Notes: generated by a model from the sequence alone, not told the origin. Positions 8,936 to 18,648 are shown, counted from the stretch's first letter. The stretch is DNA of 64,000 bases from Carnobacterium sp. CP1 (GCF_001483965.1 NZ_CP010796.1:930001-994000); one strand, 5' to 3'. Made by a program: numbers and translations.

Positions 8936-10790
8936 CAGCATAAACTCCTTTCTCTTCTTCTTGGATAGTAGGAACAACAGCATTTTTTGCTTCTTTGTTT
9001 GCAAATCCAATCAAGCGCTCTTTCAGTTCTTTACTACTGCATTCTTCTAATGTATGAACGAATTCCATAACGTTAGCTAAGGAAATATCGGTTACTTTTC
9101 CAACAAATATTTTTTCATAGACTTGCTGGTCGGTTTGTTCACTGTCTACAAGCAATTCTTCATATAACTTCTCACCTGGGCGAATGCCAGTCTCACTAAT
9201 TTGAATTTCAATTTCAGTAAAACCACTTAGCTTAACAACTTTCTTAGCTAAATCGTAGATTTTAACAGGTTCTCCCATATCCAAAATAAATATTTCTCCA
9301 CCTTGCGCCAGTGCTCCTGCTTGAATCACCAGTCGACTAGCCTCTGGTATCGTCATAAAGTAACGAGTCATGCGAAAATCCGTGACCGTGACTGGACCAC
9401 CGTTTCTAATTTGTTCTTTAAATAACGGTACGACGCTTCCACGACTACCTAAAACATTTCCAAAACGAACTGCGGCAAACTTTGTTTTTCCTGGTTCGTT
9501 TAAACCAGTAACGATCATTTCAGCTACTCGTTTAGTAGCTCCCATGACATTGGGAGGATTAACCGCCTTATCGGTTGAAATCATCACAAAACTACCAACA
9601 TTAGCGGCTTTAGCTGCTTCAGCCATATTTTTCGTACCATAAATGTTGTTTTTAACCGCTTCTCGTGGATTATATTCCATCATCGGCACATGTTTATGTG
9701 CTGCTGCATGATAAACACGATCTGGTTTATGCTCTTCCATCACTTGGAAAATGCGTTCGCGGTCTTGAATATCTGCAATTACTGGAGTGATTTCAATTTT
9801 ATTTCTATAAAGATTGCTTAGTTCTTTATCAATCAGATAAATAGAATTTTCTCCATGCCCTAATAATATTAATTTAGCTGGTGAAAATTTGGCGATTTGA
9901 CGGCAAATTTCTGAACCGATCGAGCCGCCTGCTCCACTGACTAATATGGTTTTACCAGTTAGTTTGGTCGAAATCTGTTGCATATCCAACTGTACTTCGT
10001 CACGTCCCAATAAATCTACCACATCAATTTCTCTAAATTGACTAACTGATAGTTTTCCTTCCAATACATCTTCAATCGATGGCATCTGATTAACTTCAAC
10101 GTCTGCTTCATTGCATAAATCTAAAATACGCTCATACTCACTGGGTGCTAGTGAAGGAATAGCAATCGTAATTTGTTCGATTTGCTGTTTTTTAACTAAT
10201 TCGGGGATATCTTCAATTTGCCCCAAAACAGGAATATCATACAGTAACATTTTTTGTTTTGACCCATCATCGTCAACAATACCGATTACTTTCACATCAC
10301 TAATATTGCGTTTTAAACTACGAATAAATACACTTCCACCATTCCCGGCTCCGACAATCAACGTGCGTTTTTGTTTTTCAATTGAACGCCCATGTATTTT
10401 GCGGTAATGGTGTTCATTATAAATCCGCCACAAGACTCGGCTTCCTGCAATCCCAGCGAGTGAGAATATGTACGTTAATAAAACAAATCGAAAACTCACT
10501 ACCTGCATCAACGCTACCGAAAACAATGCAGCAAGAAAAAATGCTACAGTAATACAAGCGACAATCGCCACCGCTTCACGAATACTGGTATATCGATTGA
10601 TTTTTGAAAACAACTTGAAATACGCTGCTAAAATCAAATAAAGAACTAAACTCATTCCAACAGTCAAGAGAAATGAGCTTACTGGTAACCCAATATAGGG
10701 ATCTAAAAAGATGTACGCGAAAATGCTTGAAACAATAATGGCAAAACTATCGTACCCAATTAATATAATTTTTTTGAATTTTCTACTCAT
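8904..10790 (-). CDS. CapD/WbpM/EpsC-like membrane UDP-GlcNAc 4,6-dehydratase
   Basis: A 628-residue protein: four N-terminal membrane segments (about 5-115), a CoA-binding-like Rossmann domain (RTLIVGAGNGGSVF near 145-160), then the extended SDR domain from about 280 (KTILVSGAGGSIGSEICRQI, AAAHKHVPMMEYNP, STDKAVNPPNVMGATK). As in WbpM and CapD, the usual catalytic Tyr is Met (SMK triad). It converts UDP-D-GlcNAc to UDP-4-keto-6-deoxy-D-xylo-HexNAc, feeding the neighbouring reductase. The ATG at 10788-10790 is 12 nt from GGAGGA; a GTG four codons earlier abuts the ribosome site and was rejected. Twenty bp separate it from cpsB. Confidence 0.92.
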   Translation of the reverse strand: MSRKFKKIILIGYDSFAIIVSSIFAYIFLDPYIGLPVSSFLLTVGMSLVLYLILAAYFKLFSKINRYTSIREAVAIVACITVAFFLAALFSVALMQVVSFRFVLLTYIFSLAGIAGSRVLWRIYNEHHYRKIHGRSIEKQKRTLIVGAGNGGSVFIRSLKRNISDVKVIGIVDDDGSKQKMLLYDIPVLGQIEDIPELVKKQQIEQITIAIPSLAPSEYERILDLCNEADVEVNQMPSIEDVLEGKLSVSQFREIDVVDLLGRDEVQLDMQQISTKLTGKTILVSGAGGSIGSEICRQIAKFSPAKLILLGHGENSIYLIDKELSNLYRNKIEITPVIADIQDRERIFQVMEEHKPDRVYHAAAHKHVPMMEYNPREAVKNNIYGTKNMAEAAKAANVGSFVMISTDKAVNPPNVMGATKRVAEMIVTGLNEPGKTKFAAVRFGNVLGSRGSVVPLFKEQIRNGGPVTVTDFRMTRYFMTIPEASRLVIQAGALAQGGEIFILDMGEPVKIYDLAKKVVKLSGFTEIEIQISETGIRPGEKLYEELLVDSEQTDQQVYEKIFVGKVTDISLANVMEFVHTLEECSSKELKERLIGFANKEAKNAVVPTIQEEEKGVYADVPESVQTSY

Positions 10791-10810
10791 TTTAAGTTTC
10801 ACTCCTCCTT

Positions 10811-11578
10811 TTAAAATAATCCTAAGAATTTAGAGGTCTTGACCTCTTTAGGCGGATTTGTGACAATGATTTCTCCATTGATTAAATCTTTTGTGGTTTG
10901 TTTAAATTGTTGAACTTTTTTCTTATCAAATTCTTTCTCAAGCTTTTCATAAGCTTCTTTCAAATGGAAAGTTCTTGATTGGACATTATGAGCGTCAGAA
11001 GCAATAAAATGCACTAAACCGGCTTCAATCAACTGCTTACTAAGTTTTTGGGTTTTTTTCCCAAAAGTTCCAACATAACTTCCAGCAGTTAATTGAGCTA
11101 ATGCTCCTTTTTCAATAAGAGTTAATAATTTATTTGAATCATTTAAAATGGCGTGGTTGCGTTCTGGATGGACAATGATTGGAGTAATGCCTTTTGTTTG
11201 CAAACTAAAAAATAAAGAGTCCGTAAAGGCGGGGATTGTCGCTGTCGGGAACTCAATCAATAAGTATTGGTTAGTTTCATCAATAAACTGAATTTTATTT
11301 CTTTGAATATCTTCAATTAACTCTCCTATAATGCGAACTTCTTGTCCGGGAAAAACAGTTAGCGGAATATCACGATTGTTTAATTCATTTTGAAGGTTTT
11401 CTACATCTCTTAGTATATCGATTTTTTCATTATCCCAACGCCCATTTTTATAGTGTGGCGTTGCTAGAATGTGAGTAATTCCCTCAGCAACAGCTGCATG
11501 AGCCATTGCTAAAGAATCATCCATTGTTTTTGCACCATCGTCGATGCCGGGTAAAATATGACAATGCAAATCAATCAT
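10811..11578 (-). CDS. cpsB: CpsB/CapC-type manganese-dependent tyrosine-protein phosphatase (PHP fold)
   Basis: A 255-residue PHP-domain phosphatase. The metal-ligand motifs are visible: MIDLHCHILPGIDDG at the start, ATPHYKNG, FPGQEVR, IVHPERN and FIASDAHNVQSR. In streptococci this enzyme dephosphorylates the Tyr cluster of CpsD and tunes capsule polymer length. The ATG at 11576-11578 has AAGGAG 8 nt upstream. It lies 5 bp after the cpsD stop, giving the order cpsC-cpsD-cpsB, which matches the S. aureus capA-capB-capC order rather than the pneumococcal cpsB-cpsC-cpsD order. The length is normal for the family. Confidence 0.93.
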   Translation of the reverse strand: MIDLHCHILPGIDDGAKTMDDSLAMAHAAVAEGITHILATPHYKNGRWDNEKIDILRDVENLQNELNNRDIPLTVFPGQEVRIIGELIEDIQRNKIQFIDETNQYLLIEFPTATIPAFTDSLFFSLQTKGITPIIVHPERNHAILNDSNKLLTLIEKGALAQLTAGSYVGTFGKKTQKLSKQLIEAGLVHFIASDAHNVQSRTFHLKEAYEKLEKEFDKKKVQQFKQTTKDLINGEIIVTNPPKEVKTSKFLGLF

Positions 11579-11583
11579 CTGAT

Positions 11584-12288
11584 TTACTCCTTCTCTCCAT
11601 AGTAATAATAATAGTTATCGCCAGACATTTCTACACGATTAAAAATCGCACCAATCACGTTGGCATGTACTTTATCTAATAAGTCTTTTGATTTTAATAC
11701 CATATCTTTATTGGTCAACCCTTTAGGAATCACAAAAATAGTACCGTCTACTTTACTAGCCATCACTTGAGCATCTGTTACTGCTACTACAGGTGGCATA
11801 TCAAAGATAATCAAATCAAAAATTTGGTCTAGTTCATTCATTAATTTATCCATTCGTTTGGAAGCTAATAGCTCAGAAGGATTTGGCGGAATAACACCGC
11901 TCGTGATAATAAATAACCCTTCAGTTGGAGCTCGATGTGCAATGTCGCTTATGTTTACGTCTTTTTCTGTTAATAAGGTTGTTAAGCCATCATGATTAGG
12001 CAAACGGAACGTTTTATGAACAGTTGGTTTGCGCATATCCGCATCGACCAATAACACTTTTTTCCCTTGGGAAGCAAATGTTACCGCTAAGTTGGCAGAA
12101 ATAGTGGACTTACCAGCACCCGGTCCAGCAGAAGTAACCACAACCGTTTTCAAATCTTGGTCTATCATCGAAAATTGAATATTAGTACGAATGGTTCTGA
12201 ATTGTTCTGCAATAACCGAACTTGGTCTGGTTAACGTAATTAAACTAGGGCGTTCGCCATTAGTTTCTTTTGTTTTCTTTTTAAACAT
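11584..12288 (-). CDS. cpsD: CpsD/CapB-type bacterial tyrosine kinase
   Basis: A 234-residue BY-kinase. Walker A is in VTSAGPGAGKSTISANLA, Walker A' in VLLVDADMRKPT, and Walker B in LIIFDMPPV. The C-terminus ends NYYYYYGEKE, the autophosphorylated tyrosine cluster. It needs a membrane activator of the CpsC type, encoded just upstream, and is reset by CpsB just downstream. Together they control polymer length and export. The ATG at 12286-12288 follows AGAGG at 7 nt; a GTG three codons upstream directly abuts the site and was rejected. Thirteen bp separate it from cpsC. Confidence 0.93.
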   Translation of the reverse strand: MFKKKTKETNGERPSLITLTRPSSVIAEQFRTIRTNIQFSMIDQDLKTVVVTSAGPGAGKSTISANLAVTFASQGKKVLLVDADMRKPTVHKTFRLPNHDGLTTLLTEKDVNISDIAHRAPTEGLFIITSGVIPPNPSELLASKRMDKLMNELDQIFDLIIFDMPPVVAVTDAQVMASKVDGTIFVIPKGLTNKDMVLKSKDLLDKVHANVIGAIFNRVEMSGDNYYYYYGEKE

Positions 12289-12301
12289 CTCTTTCACCTC
12301 T

Positions 12302-13039
12302 TTATACTCTACTTTGAGCCCTTCTAGAATTTACTTGCTTGGTAGTTTCAACTTTTGATGTTAATTCAGCAGAAGACATTTCAGAAACACTACCTAAACT
12401 GGTCCAGCCTAAATCATTGATAATAAATTGCTCATCCCGAACAGTTGTATCCATAAATTCAAGTAAGAAAGCTGCACCTACACCCAGCATTAAACCAACT
12501 AATAGTCCAATAACTAAGTTAAGAGGGTTATTTGGCGAAATTTGATTGTTGTTTGGAATAGCTTCAGAAATAATCGTGACATTATCAACATTCATGATGT
12601 TTCCAATTTCATTTTGAAAAGTCGTTGCTACTTCATTAGCTATTTCAGCAGCTAAAAATGGATCTTCGTCTGTTACAGTTAAAGAAAATACTTGTGAATT
12701 GTCTTGTGTTGCAATTTCTATTTTTTCTGACAACTGTGCAGTAGTTAGATTGCCTTTTAACTTACCGCTCACTTCATTTAAAATGACCGGACCTTTAATA
12801 ATATCTTTGTATGTATTGATCATTTGGACATTCGTATTGATATCGTTTAATTGCATACCTTCAGCCGATTCCGTTGTCCGGTTGACTAATATTTGGGTAG
12901 TTGAATTGTATTTAGGTGTAGCAATAAAAAAAGTAAATACCGCTGCTAAAATTAAAGCTACTAATCCTAGACTGATAATCATTGTCATTCTTTTCTTCAG
13001 AATACCAAATAACTCCGATAAACTAATCTCTTCTTCCAT
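12302..13039 (-). CDS. cpsC: CpsC/CapA-type Wzz polysaccharide co-polymerase, kinase activator
   Basis: A 245-residue membrane protein with the Wzz topology: a cytoplasmic start (MEEEISLSELFGILKKR), a first membrane segment at about 17-38, an extracytoplasmic region including TTQILVNR, the proline-rich QISPNNPLNLVIGLLVGLML second segment at about 170-195 and a short cytoplasmic tail that would contact CpsD. It is the first gene of the operon; the ATG at 13037-13039 is preceded by AGGAGG. It would act as chain-length regulator and as the activator of the tyrosine kinase encoded next. No fused kinase domain is present, as usual in Firmicutes. Confidence 0.92.
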   Translation of the reverse strand: MEEEISLSELFGILKKRMTMIISLGLVALILAAVFTFFIATPKYNSTTQILVNRTTESAEGMQLNDINTNVQMINTYKDIIKGPVILNEVSGKLKGNLTTAQLSEKIEIATQDNSQVFSLTVTDEDPFLAAEIANEVATTFQNEIGNIMNVDNVTIISEAIPNNNQISPNNPLNLVIGLLVGLMLGVGAAFLLEFMDTTVRDEQFIINDLGWTSLGSVSEMSSAELTSKVETTKQVNSRRAQSRV

Positions 13040-13070
13040 AATTTCCTCCTACGCTTACTTTAATAATTTT

Positions 13071-13106
13071 AGTATAAACAAAAAAAATTAACACTTTTAC
13101 AGTATA
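13071..13106 (-). promoter_or_regulatory. Predicted promoter region of the cpsC-led capsule operon
   Basis: On the minus strand two TATACT -10 boxes occur, at 13101-13106 (preceded by TG plus one base, an extended -10) and at 13071-13076. Neither has a good -35 box. The leader between these and the ribosome site at 13041-13050 is short. This is the only gap large enough (250 bp shared with the galU terminator) to carry the operon promoter. Confidence 0.4.
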
Positions 13107-13248
13107 ACATAATACCAGTGATATTCGAGTACTTTTTATTAACATTTAATTTGAATACATATCGAATTAAATTAAAATTATTAGTTTCCAACACATATAG
13201 GGATTAAAAACTTCTTTTTCTTATATAAATAAATAACTAATGACAGAC

Positions 13249-13283
13249 AAAAAAACATAGTCTAGTTTTGACTATGCTTTTTT
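13249..13283 (-). terminator. Intrinsic terminator downstream of galU
   Basis: The perfect arms CATAGTC (13256-13262) and GACTATG (13270-13276) enclose a 7-nt loop. On the minus strand the stem is followed by seven T (13249-13255), as expected for rho-independent termination of galU. It also isolates the capsule operon from galE-galU. Confidence 0.8.
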
Positions 13284-13289
13284 AAAATA

Positions 13290-14171
13290 CTATTTTTCTC
13301 TTAATTCTCTGCTCAATTGAATAATATACTCTTTCAAATTATCTTTAACTTCTGGATGTTCTAAGCCGTATTCAATACTAGTCATCATATAGCCGAATTT
13401 GTCTCCCACGTCATAACGCGTTCCTGTAAATTCATGTGCCAATACTTTTTGTGTTTTGTTTAATGCTTCGATAGCATCAGTCAGTTGAACTTCATTACCC
13501 GCACCAGGTTCTTGTTTTTCTAACATGTCAAATATTTCTGGTGTCAATAAATAGCGGCCGATGATTGCTAAGTCGCTTGGAGCGTCTTCAGAATTTGGTT
13601 TTTCAACAAAACGGCTGACTTCATACAATCCCTCTTCCAGTTTTTTAGCTGGATCAACAATACCGTACTTTGATGTATCTTCATGCGGCACACGCATTGT
13701 AGCAAGCGTTGATAACCCTCTTTTTTCATAACGGTTTATCAATTGTTTCGTCAACGGCACGTCATCTTTCATCATGTCATCGCCAAGTAATACAATAAAC
13801 GGCTCGTTTCCAACAAAACTTTTTGCATGCAAGACAGCATCGCCTAATCCTTTCGGGTAAGACTGGCGAATAAAATGCAGTTTTATTTTAGTTGTACTCT
13901 CTACTAATTTTAACAATGCCCATTTTTCTTTTTCTTCCAAGTTTTGTTCCAATTCAAAATTTGAATCAAAATGATCTTCAATCGACCGTTTGCTTCTGCC
14001 AGTCACGACCAAGATTTCTTCGATGCCAGATTCGATTGCTTCTTCTACGATAAATTGAATCGTTGGTTTATCCACGATGGGCAGCATTTCTTTGGCCATC
14101 GCTTTAGTAGCTGGTAAAAACCGTGTTCCTAATCCCGCTGCGGGAATAACTGCTTTTCTTACTTTTTGCAT
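13290..14171 (-). CDS. galU: UTP-glucose-1-phosphate uridylyltransferase
   Basis: A 293-residue nucleotidyltransferase. Its start, [20 protein letters not shown], followed by [27 protein letters not shown] and FVEKP is textbook GalU. It makes UDP-glucose from glucose-1-phosphate and UTP, the precursor for UDP-galactose through galE and for glycolipid anchors and polysaccharides. The ATG at 14169-14171 has GGAGG 8 nt upstream; an ATG five codons earlier lies within that site and was rejected. It follows galE by 82 bp without an evident terminator, so the two are probably co-transcribed. Confidence 0.96.
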   Translation of the reverse strand: MQKVRKAVIPAAGLGTRFLPATKAMAKEMLPIVDKPTIQFIVEEAIESGIEEILVVTGRSKRSIEDHFDSNFELEQNLEEKEKWALLKLVESTTKIKLHFIRQSYPKGLGDAVLHAKSFVGNEPFIVLLGDDMMKDDVPLTKQLINRYEKRGLSTLATMRVPHEDTSKYGIVDPAKKLEEGLYEVSRFVEKPNSEDAPSDLAIIGRYLLTPEIFDMLEKQEPGAGNEVQLTDAIEALNKTQKVLAHEFTGTRYDVGDKFGYMMTSIEYGLEHPEVKDNLKEYIIQLSRELREK

Positions 14172-14253
14172 TCTCTTTTCCTCCATTACATTTACGCTAT
14201 GTAAGAAAGACGTACCAAATTAAAGGCAGCCTCTCTCTTCATTGTGCTTTATC

Positions 14254-15264
14254 TTATTCGTATCCATTTGGATTATTTTCTTGCCATCTCCAAGAATCAC
14301 GGCACATTTCTTCTAGATTAAATGCAGCTTTCCAGCCTAATTCAACAGCTGCTTTTGTGGCATCTGAATAGCAAGTTCCAATGTCTCCAGGTCTTCTATC
14401 TACTAAAGCATAAGGAACGTTTTGTCCCGTCGCTTTTTCGAAATTGGTCACAACATCCAAAACACTGTAGCCTTGACCTGTCCCTAAATTATAGGCTTCG
14501 ATTTGCTCAGTAGCTAGAACTTTTTCGACCGCTTTCAAATGGCCTTTTGCTAAATCAACGACATGGATGTAATCCCGTACTCCGGTTCCGTCAGACGTGT
14601 CATAATCGCTGCCAAAGACACTTAGCTGTTCGCGTTTCCCTACGGCTACTTGTGTGATATACGGCATCAAGTTATTTGGAATACCATTCGGATCTTCACC
14701 AATTCGGCCGCTTTCGTGAGCTCCGATTGGATTAAAGTACCGCAATAGCGCAATGCTCCAAGTAGAATCTGCTTTGTAAACGTCTTGCAAGATTTGTTCA
14801 ATCATCATCTTCGTTGTACCATATGGATTTGTAGTACTCAATGGCAAGTCTTCTGTTAATGGAGAAACATTGTTCATACCATAAACGGTTGCCGAAGAAC
14901 TGAACACCATTTTTTTCACATTGTATTTCTCCATCAATTCTGCTAAAACAAATGTGCCGGTTAAATTATTGTGGTAATATTTTAACGGCTCAGCAACTGA
15001 TTCGCCAACGGCTTTATAACCTGCAAAATGGATCACTGCATCTAAGTCATGAGCTTGAAAAACTTCTTCTAATGCTGCTTTATCTAAAATGTTTACTTCA
15101 TGAAAGCTGAATTCTTTTCCCGTGATTTCTTTGATCCGATTCAATACTTCTGGTTTGCTGTTTGAATAGTCATCAACAATCACCACTTCATATCCTGCAT
15201 TTAGTAATTCAACAGTTGTGTGGCTGCCGATATATCCAGCACCACCAGTAACTAAAATAGCCAT
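14254..15264 (-). CDS. galE: UDP-glucose 4-epimerase
   Basis: A 336-residue SDR with the NAD-binding start [35 protein letters not shown], catalytic SSSATVYG and NPYGTTKMM (Y-x-x-x-K), and [23 protein letters not shown]. It interconverts UDP-glucose and UDP-galactose for the surface polymers in this region. The ATG at 15262-15264 follows AAAGGAG at 7 nt. The length is typical. It is the first gene of a galE-galU pair and stands apart from the Leloir genes galK and galT, which fits a biosynthetic rather than catabolic role. Confidence 0.96.
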   Translation of the reverse strand: MAILVTGGAGYIGSHTTVELLNAGYEVVIVDDYSNSKPEVLNRIKEITGKEFSFHEVNILDKAALEEVFQAHDLDAVIHFAGYKAVGESVAEPLKYYHNNLTGTFVLAELMEKYNVKKMVFSSSATVYGMNNVSPLTEDLPLSTTNPYGTTKMMIEQILQDVYKADSTWSIALLRYFNPIGAHESGRIGEDPNGIPNNLMPYITQVAVGKREQLSVFGSDYDTSDGTGVRDYIHVVDLAKGHLKAVEKVLATEQIEAYNLGTGQGYSVLDVVTNFEKATGQNVPYALVDRRPGDIGTCYSDATKAAVELGWKAAFNLEEMCRDSWRWQENNPNGYE

Positions 15265-15317
15265 GTAAACGCTCCTTTATTTTCCATTTAACTATCATTG
15301 GACTAACGTACTTCCCA

Positions 15318-15346
15318 ATCATAATATAGAATGTCTAAAATAACAA
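15318..15346 (-). promoter_or_regulatory. Predicted sigma-A promoter of galE-galU
   Basis: On the minus strand TTGTTA (15341-15346) and TATGAT (15318-15323) are spaced by 17 bp, about 50 bp before the galE start. No terminator for the upstream LtaS-like gene is obvious in the 94-bp gap, so some read-through is possible. Confidence 0.45.
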
Positions 15347-15358
15347 TCTTAACCGTCA

Positions 15359-17284
15359 CTATAAAGGGTTGAAAAATTCTAAAGCGGAACTATAATTTTC
15401 CCCTGTCAGAACATCGTACATGACCGCATCGTAGTCATTCAACAGTTCTAGTGTCTCTGGCGCCAACTCTTCACGGTTCATTTTCATTTCACTATCAGAA
15501 GTTTCGACATACATACTTTTTTCAAATGCCGGCAAAACGGCTTCGAGTTCACTTAACAAAGCATAATAAGGCGAAAGTGGGACATTTGTCATTTCTAAAA
15601 GATGGTTTGCAAAGTAAATCGGGCTGATGACACCTAAATCTGTGTCTTCCTCTGAAAAATTCGTATAAATCAATAACGGCGTTTGGTGCATGGTCAAATC
15701 ATTATTTTGTTGATAAATTTCATCGCTGTAAAATCCAGGCAAGTGGTCCCCCCAAAAGAAAACAATCGTCTTCTCAGGATATTCCGCTAACTGATCGATC
15801 AGCATTTCTAAAGCGTCGTCGCTATACGCTAAATCTTGATAATAGTTTTCAATCGCTTCGACGCTGTAATCGGTCCCGCCAGCCACAAAATCAGTTTCTG
15901 GGTATTTGCCAGGATAAGGTGCATGGTTTTGCATAGTCACCAGATGGATAAAGTCTTTCTCTTTCGTATGGTTTAAGCGGTCCATAACTTCTTGATAAGC
16001 GGAGTCGTCTGAAATAAAGGTGTTTTGATCTTTTGTTGCGGTGTGGTTCATTGTGGCATCGTACAGAAACGTTTTAAAGCCCATTTCTCGGTACACATCC
16101 GTTCTTTTGTACATATAGGTATCATAGGGATGAATTGCTGTCGTTTGGTGTCCTGAATCTTTTAAGTAAGAAACCAAAGAAGGCATTTGGTGAATTTGTT
16201 TGGTGAGTTGAGTATATGGGGTGGTAATACTAGGCAACATGGGTTCCATTGAAAAGCCGGTCAGCGCTTCGAATTCAATATTCGCAGTTCCTCCGCCATA
16301 GCCTTGAGACAAGACTTCGCCGCTTCTGTTTTGTTTTAATAGCTCATGCGTTTTTGGTATCGGATCTCGTGATTGAGTCATCCCGTTGATTTTTGATGGG
16401 TCGGTAAAGGTTTCGTTCATCACATATATGATATTGATATCTTCTAATGTTTGGTCTCGTGTTAGATTTGTTTCGGCCGCTCTTTTTTTGTATTTTGCCA
16501 CAATTTCATTAATGGATTCTTTTGAATAATTGGAAGGCTGTTCCATCCCTGGAGAGTCTAGATTAAAGAGGAATCCGGCAACAAAGCCGTTATCGAGGTA
16601 GTTTTGTTGCTGGCTCCATCCTACCCAGACGGCACTACGATTAAAAGCTGCTTGGACAACATTTTTTGGTTGATTAAAGTTGGCAATGTAGCCAATCAAT
16701 AAAGAGCTTGCTATGAATACTAATGCTCGTGTTAAGTAAAGGGATTTCTTACTCTTTTTCAGTTCAGAAGATGTGTTTTGTGTTTTTAGTTTTTTAAACC
16801 GTGAATAACCAAACAACAAGCCAGTCCCTAACAATAGCACGATTAACACCAACACACTGATCAAGATTTTTTTATCGATTATTTTCACTAAAAACGGCAA
16901 TTCTTTGATCATCAGTAAATCATTGGGATACAATGGCTCACCACGAAAGAGGTCTTTCTGTTGATTAGCAATGCCTGCAACCCAAGATAGGATCAACACC
17001 AGCATTGAACCAATCCATTTATTTCCAATTAAAGCGGTTACCCAACTATACAAAACAAAAACAATACTGACTTGCAATAAAACTAGGGCGAACGAAACTT
17101 CAGCAAAATAAGTTTGCATCACCATTGAATCGAAGTGAGCCTGATAGAATTGCAACAATCCAACACTTATCATTCCGGTTATCATGCCTAACAGTACTGT
17201 CATTCTGATTTTTTTCAATAACTGCTTCTTTTTTTGTTCCTTTAAACCATGATTGACTAACTCTTCTGTACCTTTTGTTGTCAT
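15359..17284 (-). CDS. LtaS/GacH-like membrane phosphoglycerol transferase (alkaline phosphatase superfamily)
   Basis: A 641-residue protein with about five to six membrane segments in residues 25-205 and an extracellular sulfatase-like domain from about 280. The LtaS catalytic landmarks are present: E291 in IIYVMNETF, nucleophile T333 in GYGGGTANIEFEALTG, and the metal pair in FFWGDHLPG. LtaS makes polyglycerolphosphate; the related GacH adds glycerol phosphate to streptococcal rhamnan side chains. The sequence does not decide between these. A clear paralogue is at 38592-40487 with the same 16-residue nucleophile block. The ATG at 17282-17284 follows GAGGG at about 7 nt. It probably has its own promoter (17527-17554), shared in design with that of the adjacent LCP gene. 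Confidence 0.82.
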   Translation of the reverse strand: MTTKGTEELVNHGLKEQKKKQLLKKIRMTVLLGMITGMISVGLLQFYQAHFDSMVMQTYFAEVSFALVLLQVSIVFVLYSWVTALIGNKWIGSMLVLILSWVAGIANQQKDLFRGEPLYPNDLLMIKELPFLVKIIDKKILISVLVLIVLLLGTGLLFGYSRFKKLKTQNTSSELKKSKKSLYLTRALVFIASSLLIGYIANFNQPKNVVQAAFNRSAVWVGWSQQQNYLDNGFVAGFLFNLDSPGMEQPSNYSKESINEIVAKYKKRAAETNLTRDQTLEDINIIYVMNETFTDPSKINGMTQSRDPIPKTHELLKQNRSGEVLSQGYGGGTANIEFEALTGFSMEPMLPSITTPYTQLTKQIHQMPSLVSYLKDSGHQTTAIHPYDTYMYKRTDVYREMGFKTFLYDATMNHTATKDQNTFISDDSAYQEVMDRLNHTKEKDFIHLVTMQNHAPYPGKYPETDFVAGGTDYSVEAIENYYQDLAYSDDALEMLIDQLAEYPEKTIVFFWGDHLPGFYSDEIYQQNNDLTMHQTPLLIYTNFSEEDTDLGVISPIYFANHLLEMTNVPLSPYYALLSELEAVLPAFEKSMYVETSDSEMKMNREELAPETLELLNDYDAVMYDVLTGENYSSALEFFNPL

Positions 17285-17526
17285 TCTAATCCCTCGTTTC
17301 TTCTTAAAATACTAAGCATACTAAAAAAATGGGTTGTTATTCAAAAAAGGAAAACACGAAATAAGGTGGTTTAGAACATAGTGATGAGGAGGTGTTGCTG
17401 ATTGATCATAAATGGATTGAATCGAACTTGAAGAAGGTGTTGTTTAAAAGGAGGTCAAATTATAGATGAAATTATTGTAATGAAGTGGGTAAAAGTATAT
17501 CCGTTGTTTTTCTATATTGTAAATCT

Positions 17527-17554
17527 ATTGTACCAGTACTTTTCTATTTTGCAA
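17527..17554 (-). promoter_or_regulatory. Predicted extended -10 promoter of the LtaS-like gene
   Basis: On the minus strand TTGCAA (17549-17554), a 16-bp spacer and TACAAT (17527-17532) with TG one base upstream. The block from ATTTAAATTG to TACAATA aligns closely with the LCP promoter at 18649-18676. The leader to the ATG is about 240 nt and holds no gene; I see no recognised riboswitch in it. Confidence 0.6.
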
Positions 17555-17572
17555 TTTAAATAGTACCTTTTT

Positions 17573-17617
17573 AATAAAAAAAAGCGAAACACCGTAAAAA
17601 ATCTTTACAGTATTTCG
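17573..17617 (-). terminator. Intrinsic terminator of the LCP gene
   Basis: Arms at 17585-17598 and 17604-17617 form a 14-bp stem on the minus strand (with G-U pairs) around a 5-nt loop, followed by an unbroken run of eight T (17576-17583). It begins 7 bp after the LCP stop codon. Confidence 0.85.
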
Positions 17618-17623
17618 TATTTG

Positions 17624-18589
17624 TTATTCTAGTTCAAGTTGTTGTTTTAAAAGCGTAGAAACTCTAGCTAATTCTGCAGGGTCGACTTGCTGGTAAGAAA
17701 CTCCATTCATCATAACTCCGGTTCCTTCTAATTGGATTTGTTCAATATTACCAGCTGCTGAACGGTATTTACTGAAGATATCCATCATATCCGCAAATGC
17801 TAAGTTGGTTTTCATATTGTTTTCCATTGTTCCAAGCACACTTTGATAGTTAGTAATGGTTGAGAAGGTTGCTACTTTTTTGACGATAGCTTCAAGAACT
17901 TGGCGCTGTCTTCCTTGACGTCCATAGTCCCCATTTGGGTCTTCGTGGCGCATTCTTGAGTAAGCTAGTGCTGCTGCGCCGTCAAGTGTTTCAGTCTGTC
18001 CTTCTGTGAACGTGTAACCTTCAGTTGTAAATGATAATGGGCTGGTCACTTGAATGCCGCCGACTGCATCTACGATATCTTGAATCCCTTGCATGTTTAC
18101 TTCTACATAATAGTCAATTGGAATATCCAATAATTTTTGAACGGTGTTCATCGACATGCTGGTTCCGCCAAATGCGTATGCATGATTGATTTTATCCATT
18201 GTACCTTTGCCGGCGATTTCGGTATACGTGTCGCGTGGGATGCTGACGATTTTTGATTCGTTCGTTTTAGGGTTGACCGTCATAACCATAATCGTATCTG
18301 AGCGGCCTTGTTCCGTTCGGCCTAAATCGCCTGTATCAACGCCTAGCATTAAGATCGAAAATGCTTGGCTTTTATCAACATCAACTGGCTTTTCTCTGAC
18401 TTTTTCTGTTTCAACGCCTTTATAAATTTTTTCGGTCGTACCCGTTACATCACTGTAAACTTTCCAAATAAACAGTCCGAATACAGCAATTAAAACTACC
18501 AAAATCAATAAGACGATTTTGGGTCCTCTTTTTCTTTTTTTAGGTTGTTTATGGGAACCGTTTCGCATTTCTGAACGTGATTTAGCCAT
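17624..18589 (-). CDS. LCP (LytR-CpsA-Psr) family wall polymer ligase
   Basis: A 321-residue protein: a basic cytoplasmic start (KKRKRGPK), one membrane anchor (about 26-50, IVLLILVVLIAVFGLFIWKV) and an extracellular LCP domain. LCP hallmarks are LMLGVDTGDLGR, GRSDTIMVMTVNP, IVSIPRDTY, KINHAYAFGG, YYVEVNMQG and YSRMRHEDPNGDYGRQGRQ, including the conserved Asp and Arg residues that bind the polyprenyl pyrophosphate. LCP enzymes transfer polymers from undecaprenyl carriers to peptidoglycan; here the capsule, TagA-dependent or Leg-containing polymers are candidates. The ATG at 18587-18589 has GAGGG about 8 nt upstream; a TTG six codons earlier lacks a site. It is monocistronic, with its own promoter and terminator. 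Confidence 0.93.
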   Translation of the reverse strand: MAKSRSEMRNGSHKQPKKRKRGPKIVLLILVVLIAVFGLFIWKVYSDVTGTTEKIYKGVETEKVREKPVDVDKSQAFSILMLGVDTGDLGRTEQGRSDTIMVMTVNPKTNESKIVSIPRDTYTEIAGKGTMDKINHAYAFGGTSMSMNTVQKLLDIPIDYYVEVNMQGIQDIVDAVGGIQVTSPLSFTTEGYTFTEGQTETLDGAAALAYSRMRHEDPNGDYGRQGRQRQVLEAIVKKVATFSTITNYQSVLGTMENNMKTNLAFADMMDIFSKYRSAAGNIEQIQLEGTGVMMNGVSYQQVDPAELARVSTLLKQQLELE

Positions 18590-18648
18590 TTCTTTACCCT
18601 CTTTCAACTCTTCTATGTATATCTAGTGTTTTTTTACATTGCCCTTTT

